Part shown: positions 58,700 through 64,000 of the stretch, in pieces | How the letters are laid out: each line of letters opens with the position of its first letter | How positions within the stretch are numbered: position 1 is the stretch's first letter | Source of the DNA: Hyperoplus lanceolatus | Taxonomy: Eukaryota; Chordata; Actinopteri; Uranoscopiformes; Ammodytidae | NCBI GenBank assembly: GCA_026929865.2 | Contig: CM049409.1 | Span: 13,306,452 to 13,370,451, forward strand | DNA: 64,000 bases | Reading direction: 5' to 3' | The notes under the pieces: model-generated | Told to the model about the DNA's origin: nothing | The model's database searches: none | The model's input: the letters and a program-made list of their open reading frames with translations, nothing else | Position numbers and translations under genes: made by a program

Positions 58700-59439
58700 T
58701 AGGGCTGTCAAATTAACGCGTTAATTTCGATTAATTAATCACAGAAAAATTAACGCGGTTAAAAAAATTAACGCAGATTAATCACACTTCTATAATGCCC
58801 TTTGACCCGGTGCAAAAGTGGTGCGGAGCTGCACCTGTAGCTCGCCGGGCCGGGCGCGTGGGTTAAAGGGAGAAAGGTAAAGAGAGAAGCAGGGGAAAGG
58901 GGCCGACTCGAGGGCTCTATGGACGGTTTATGGGATGCATGAAGGTAGGAAGACATCTTACTTAATTCTCCGCAGTGTCCGTGCATTATTGATTTAGTGG
59001 GTGCAACAATGTAGGCTAGGTTCAAAACAGTAGGCCTATCTCTCAATCTTCCTCCAATTTTGTTTGTTAGTTGTCTAGCACCCGCCCCATGTGTGTGTGT
59101 GTGTCAATATTTTTGCCTATGAGTAGGCTACGAAATAGTGGCAGTGCAGCGCTGTCTGTTGTGGGAGATGGAAAGTCGTAATTTTGTCTGCTTGTTTTTT
59201 TTGAGAAAATTCGGTGGTAGTTCATGTATAAAGCTGGCTGAGGGGAGGAGACAGAAGTTACGATAGACGGAGAGCGAGCGCGCGCGAGAGAGAGACAGAG
59301 ACAGAGAAACAAACAGTAGTAGGCTATACAGAAGTTTACAAACAGGTATAAAAGTGTCATATAAGTATGCGATTAATTTAGATGAATTAATCACAGAGTA
59401 ATTAATTAGATTAGTTTTTTAAATCGCTTGACAGCCCTA
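58700..59439. mobile_element. Non-autonomous hAT element in the slc8a intron (740 bp)
   Basis: Ends TAGGGCTGTCAA and its complement TTGACAGCCCTA, with the perfect 8-bp repeat GTTTTTAC at 58692-58699 and 59440-59447. Subterminal regions are full of TTAATTAATCA and TTAACGCG words. No transposase is present; the interior has a CpG-bearing stretch and a GA-rich tract (59270-59310). Confidence 0.88.
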
Positions 59440-60138
59440 GTTTTTACTCTTTGCTGTATGGATAAACAATGAGGCTGACAAATATTTATTGTTAAAAAAA
59501 GCCCTTTGTTCGCCTCACAATCACATTGTGAAATAAATTCCTTTGAATTTGCAGTAGTATCTCTTACTCTGTTGTACTGTAGGTAGAGCTACTAAAACAT
59601 TTTTGTGGTGGACCTTACCAGCTGCACATCTATATTTGATAGAAGTTGGATCTCATAGCTCCAAAAATCAATACATTTTTTTTGTGATATAGAAATTGAT
59701 ACTGGCAGTATAGCTGACCTAATACTGGAGGAGAAAATTATTCACGTCCAATAATCTGTCGGTAGGAGAAGGATACTTACTGGGGTGAAGAAAAGATGGA
59801 CTTATTAAAAAAAACTTGGGATTGACCCAAGTATTCAGGGCATTTATCAAGGATATTCAAGCAGGATGGATGCTTGCAGCCATGTGAGCTTGGATGTGGA
59901 ACCTCTCGTTGAAGGAGGACTTTTGTACTTGTTCAATTACCAAGCTGTTCCTGTTTCGTTTGGCACGCAATGAACAGCTATGTAAAAACTCAGGAGTTTT
60001 AAATAACCTGATTCATATTCCTCAATGTAACTAAATCAGAGACACTGTAGACAGAAATGTCACTGCAGTCTCTCTGTAGACATATACCAGAATGCTATTT
60101 GACTGTTTCTAAAGTTGAATATATTCACATGAAAAAAC

Positions 60139-61115
60139 TAGTGCTGTCAAACGATTAAAATATTTAATTGTGATTAATCACATTAATGTCATAGTTAACT
60201 CGCGATTAATCGCGATTAATCGCATTTTTATTTATTCTAGTCTGAATGTTCCTTGATTTCTTTTTGTCCCATTATTTTTTCTCATTTTAATGCTCTTATC
60301 ACACCCATTCTAATTATGATATTTTAGAAGAAATACACTGAATTACAATGGTGTAATTCACTGTATTTCTTCTAAAATATCATAGACACCCCCCCCCCCC
60401 ACCCCTAGAACAGCATTCACAAACATAATTGGAACTTCTTTTTTTATTTAAAAACCAAACCATAAAACAACATAGGGTATATAAAACAAATTAGTATTAA
60501 GGCTACATTAAACTGGTTGTTCATCCACGGCTTATTTCAGACTGTGTGGAGTGGACACACTATACACCTGCGTGCAGGTGGTTGTTATGGTGCTGCTGCG
60601 GCCTAGGCTCGAGTCGCCCTTCGTAGCGAAAATTAGAGTGAAAATGAATGACTGGCGGCTGCCACTAACATTCATGGAGGTTTTGGTGTGCGCGCAGGGT
60701 TATAAGTAGGACTTGTGCAAATGGCAGGCTTTCTTTTCTGTTCTTTTCCGCGAAGTCCCAGAGTCAAAACATGGAAGAATAGTGAAGGTCGCGCAGCTGA
60801 GCTAGGAAGTGCTAGGTTCCGGTTTCTGCTTCAAAATAAAAGTCAGAATTGACTTGACGTTTCACCGTTTTGCCAGTTACATGATTTTAATGTGAAATTA
60901 TGCTGTAGGGCATGTTCCGTTGGAATTGACAGTAATTTAAATGCGAGCCATATGTATAGTTTGTGGTGTTTCAGTTGTTCTAACATAACTAGTTGATGCA
61001 ACAGCATGTGAAAAAACCACAACGTTTCCTAGGCCATGACGAGCGTTAAACGCGCGATTAAAAAAATTTGGGTTTGCGTTAACGCCGTTAATTACGCGTT
61101 AAACTGACAGCTCTA
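60139..61115. mobile_element. Second non-autonomous hAT element in the same intron (977 bp)
   Basis: Ends TAGTGCTGTCAAACGATTAA and TGACAGCTCTA, with the perfect 8-bp repeat GAAAAAAC at 60131-60138 and 61116-61123. The TTAATCGCGATTAATCGC subterminal motif marks the same broad family as the copy at 58700. It carries a 70-bp near-perfect hairpin at 60315-60384. Confidence 0.88.
60315..60384. repeat. Near-perfect 33-bp stem hairpin inside the hAT element
   Basis: TATGATATTTTAGAAGAAAT... pairs with its complement ending ...AAAATATCATA, with one mismatch and a 4-base loop (ATGG). It may be a small nested element or a foldback of a transcript. Confidence 0.8.
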
Positions 61116-61594
61116 GAAAAAACATATCTCTTAACTATCAGGACTCAGAACATCTCCCTCTAGCCCCCTCTGCGCTTACAGTTATGAATACTGTATTACA
61201 CTACAATGCACCACCATATAAGTTTTGTTAAATTTTTCTGTGATGATTTGTTGTCTGCTGTTTGTTCATTATGCGTTTTATGCTGCAGAGTGTAAAATAC
61301 TGTACAAATTCAACTGGCCTTGGCTGTGTGGGCAATAAGCAGACTAATCTAAAATCTAATCATCAAATCCTATTAATCCAGACAAGCTGTTATTCAGCCA
61401 GAACGGCTCAGTGTTCAACACTGACAGAATACATTCTTTTCCGCAATAAAAAGATACTCCACCAGCAGGCTGTGTTTTGTCAAATTTTAGGTGGAGCAGC
61501 ACTTCACAACAACTGCCACATTCACTGATCATGCTGCTGTGACAGCAATCTTTACACTGTGTTTGTTTGCCCCCTTCATGTTTTATCTGATCAG

Positions 61595-62385
61595 GTGGAA
61601 CAACTCATTGAGCTTGCCAACTACCAAGTCCTGAGCCAGCAGCAGAAGAGTCGTGCTTTCTATCGATGCCAGGCCACCCGACTGATGACAGGCGCTGGCA
61701 ACATCCTGAAAAAACATGCCGCTGATCAGGCAAGGAAGGCAGTCAGCATGCACGAGGTGCGCTCCGATGTTGGTGACAACGACCCCATCTCTAAGATCTA
61801 TTTTGACCCCGGCTCTTACCAGTGTCTGGAGAACTGCGGCACGGTCGCGGTGAACGTGGTGCGGCGCGGTGGCGACGTGGCCAAAACCATTTCTGTGGAG
61901 TACCGGACAGAAGATGGCACGGCCAACGCCGGCTCCGACTACGAGTTCACAGAGGGCGTGGTGGTCTTCAAGGCTGGCGAGACCGTGAAGGAGATCCGCG
62001 TGGGGATCATTGACGATGACATCTTTGAAGAGGACGAGAACTTCCTGATCAACCTGTCCAATGTCAAGGTGCTGACATCAGAGGGGGAGGTGCCCGAAGA
62101 AGGCGAGTCAACCAATCACGTGGACTCTGTGGTGTCTCTCGGCTTACCCGCCACTGCGACCGTTACCATCTTTGATGACGACCACGCCGGTATCTTTACG
62201 TTTGAGGAGCCCGTGTGCCACGTGAGCGAGAGCGTTGGCACCATGGAGGTGAAGGTGCTGAGGACGTCGGGGGCTCGCGGCGTGGTGACGCTGCCATACA
62301 AGACCGTGGAGGGAACAGCACGCGGCGGTGGAGAAGACTTTGAAGACATCCATGGCATCCTGGAATTTCAGAACGACGAGATCTT
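61595..62385 (+). CDS. slc8a: Na+/Ca2+ exchanger, third coding exon, residues 346-608
   Basis: Acceptor CTGATCAG at 61594; donor CTT|GTGAGT after 62385, leaving phase 2, which matches where the mutually exclusive exons of mammalian NCX genes attach. It encodes the rest of the linker (QQQKSRAFYRCQATRLMTGA) and the whole calcium-binding domain CBD1 (about 407-547). CBD1 includes YRTEDGTANAGSDYEFTEG, the acidic IIDDDIFEEDENF at 483-495 and FDDDHAG at 538-544, which supply Ca2+ ligands. CBD2 begins at FTFEEPVCHVSES and is cut at EFQNDEI. The CBDs sense cytosolic Ca2+ and relieve inactivation. The variable stretch TSEGEVPEEGEST (506-518) is paralogue-specific. The rest of CBD2 and the second membrane half lie beyond the window. 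Confidence 0.95.
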
Positions 62386-64000
62386 GTGAGTACCTTGAAA
62401 ATGAGAGTGCAATCCTTAACTGTTAACTGAATGTATTCGTTCAGATATTTAGCAGCTTCACTGTCATTATCTGCATGTTTGTCTTGATAATATTTTTCAC
62501 GCTTTGAGTCAGTGTGATGTTGAAAATGTCTTTGATGCTGATGTGAGAAAGTGAGGTGTGAGTGTGATGTGGTGGTCACGGTGAGCAGCAAGGCGGACTG
62601 CTCATAGGGGACTTCACCAAATCAACCATTCCCCATCCCAACCTTGATAGTTACAGAATTTCCTGTAATTCCCTCTTTGACCTTTTTAATTCTATTCCCT
62701 TATCTTCATTGGCTTGATCATTCCTCTTTGCTTTTGATTCTGTTGTGCTGCTGTTTTAGTCTTCTATGTGTTTTTGGTTCCCACACTCTGCAATGCTGTA
62801 CAGTCAGCACAATATGTCTGAGTGGCAGGAGCAAAGAAGTTCGGAAACTGGGTTATTTTTTTGGATTCTGTATGCTTTTAGTTTTTAACTAGATGGAACG
62901 TCAGGACATGGTAAATGAATGGCAAGTGTTGACGGTTCCTTAAAGGACAATTAAGCGAAATGGTCCTTTTGGCTAACTTCCTGTCAGTGACTGCAGTTAG
63001 CAGTCCCCCTCCCTCGTCCCTACATCACGACATTAACGCACAGCAATTTTCAAGACACAACGTACCTAGGGTCAGATCCGCTAAGTACGATGAAACATGA
63101 CCAAAAATATAAAAACAAACATTGGGTGGATGTTTGCCTGCTTCGCCATTGTAGCCGGGTAAACATTCACCTCTCTGTCGCTTTCTGCGCGTTTACAGGC
63201 AGAGAGCCTGCCTCTTTTTAGCTTTCTCTCTTCTGATTGGATAAACAGTAGTAGGATACAACAAAGGTTTCTCCACAGATTAGAGCGGAGTGACTGAGTG
63301 ACCTGTGTTATGGGGCATGAACACTGTATAAGTGATCACTGTATGAAAATAGAGCGATGTCACACATATATTTACATAAATATATTGCTTACTTCTGCTT
63401 TAAGGAACTTAATAGAAAAGCAAAATGAGCTAGTTGCTGGAAACAGTATGTTAATTAAATAAACAGCAGGGATCAGGGAAATGCCAAGAATGTCAACTTC
63501 ATATTGGATATACAAAGGCATTGAAAAAATGGAGTCAGTTGCCCTTTCAGGTGGCTTTATACTGTGTGGGAAGATCCCAGAGCAACCACTCACGCAGCAA
63601 GCTACGGGGCTGTTTTCATTGTCTTTACCATTGGAACATAATTTGAAACTCCATTTAAGGATCCCTGCTGTGAAATGCCACAACCAAAGTTCAAAGCCTT
63701 TCTTAGCCAAAGGCAGAGCCCTTATTATCTGATGGTGACTCATGATGAAGCCTGTGATTGCTATTTGAACACATTTCAGGAGGTCTTTTACCGCAGTGGT
63801 GATTTTACTCACAGCTAGACACTGCTGTATTCTTCGTCCTGACCCACTCACAGCATGGGGAACCAGCCCAGCTATCAGCCAAATGTTTATACAGTGCTAA
63901 AAACTTTGGCTTGAAACCAAACAAAAAGGTCCTCTTTTGTTCCTTAAATCTTGTATGCCTCCTTCGTGCTACACTTTAACCGGATCATTACTCAGCAGTA
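62386..64000 (+). other. slc8a intron running off the right edge
   Basis: No exon is recognisable in the remaining 1.6 kb; a TTAA-flanked miniature element occupies 62944-63399. Confidence 0.75.
62944..63399. mobile_element. TTAA-flanked miniature element of a third family (456 bp)
   Basis: TTAA at 62940-62943 and 63400-63403. Imperfect inverted ends AGGACAATTAAGCGA and, on the other strand, AGCAGAAGTAAGCAA. No coding capacity. Confidence 0.65.

Larger units (their letters stand above)
57952..61594 (+). other. slc8a intron between coding exons 2 and 3
   Basis: GT...AG intron of 3643 bp, phase 0. Nearly half of it is two hAT elements (58700-59439 and 60139-61115). Confidence 0.85.

Overview
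The window is vertebrate, almost certainly ray-finned fish, nuclear DNA. The evidence is a split Na+/Ca2+ exchanger gene with GT-AG introns, a Rex3-like retroposon, tRNA-derived SINEs, hAT and TTAA-flanked miniature elements, a BEL/Pao element and many very long CA/GT microsatellites. The species cannot be named from the sequence. There is no operon, CRISPR array, rRNA or tRNA gene.

Layout. 1-5.7 kb holds two LINE relics placed head to head: one on the minus strand (1-4070) and one on the plus strand (4071-5680). A 5'-truncated Rex3/RTE copy follows at 8.0-9.3 kb and ends in a long (ATG)n tail. A structurally complete but internally deleted BEL/Pao retrotransposon occupies 12963-17352. It has 402-bp LTRs, a 5-bp target duplication and a tRNA-Phe type primer site, but no reverse transcriptase. 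A hAT element with a perfect 8-bp duplication is at 17763-18976. One TTAA-flanked miniature element family occurs twice (22899-23502 and 37290-37891). 25538-28436 is a nest: a hAT copy interrupted by a second hAT copy, which in turn carries a DDE (Tc1/mariner/IS630-like) transposase fragment.

The most striking locus is 33220-37055. A LINE with one uninterrupted 1080-codon ORF (reverse transcriptase plus C-terminal restriction-like endonuclease) sits between two copies of the same (TG)n microsatellite and its unique flank. The pattern fits target-primed insertion at a TG microsatellite with an unusually long target duplication of about 185-190 bp.

The only host gene I can support is an slc8a-family Na+/Ca2+ exchanger on the plus strand. 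Three coding exons (55516-56385, 57787-57951, 61595-62385) encode the first 608 residues: signal peptide, five membrane helices with the alpha-1 repeat, the XIP region, calcium-binding domain CBD1 and the start of CBD2. The rest lies beyond the right edge. A GC-rich segment ending in a splice donor at 45054 is a candidate untranslated first exon, which would make 45-55 kb its first intron. Mammalian SLC8A1-3 carry this whole coding stretch in one large exon, so the two internal introns are notable. The second of them contains two related hAT elements.

The remaining sequence is AT-rich intergenic or intronic DNA in which I see microsatellites and repeat relics but no genes.
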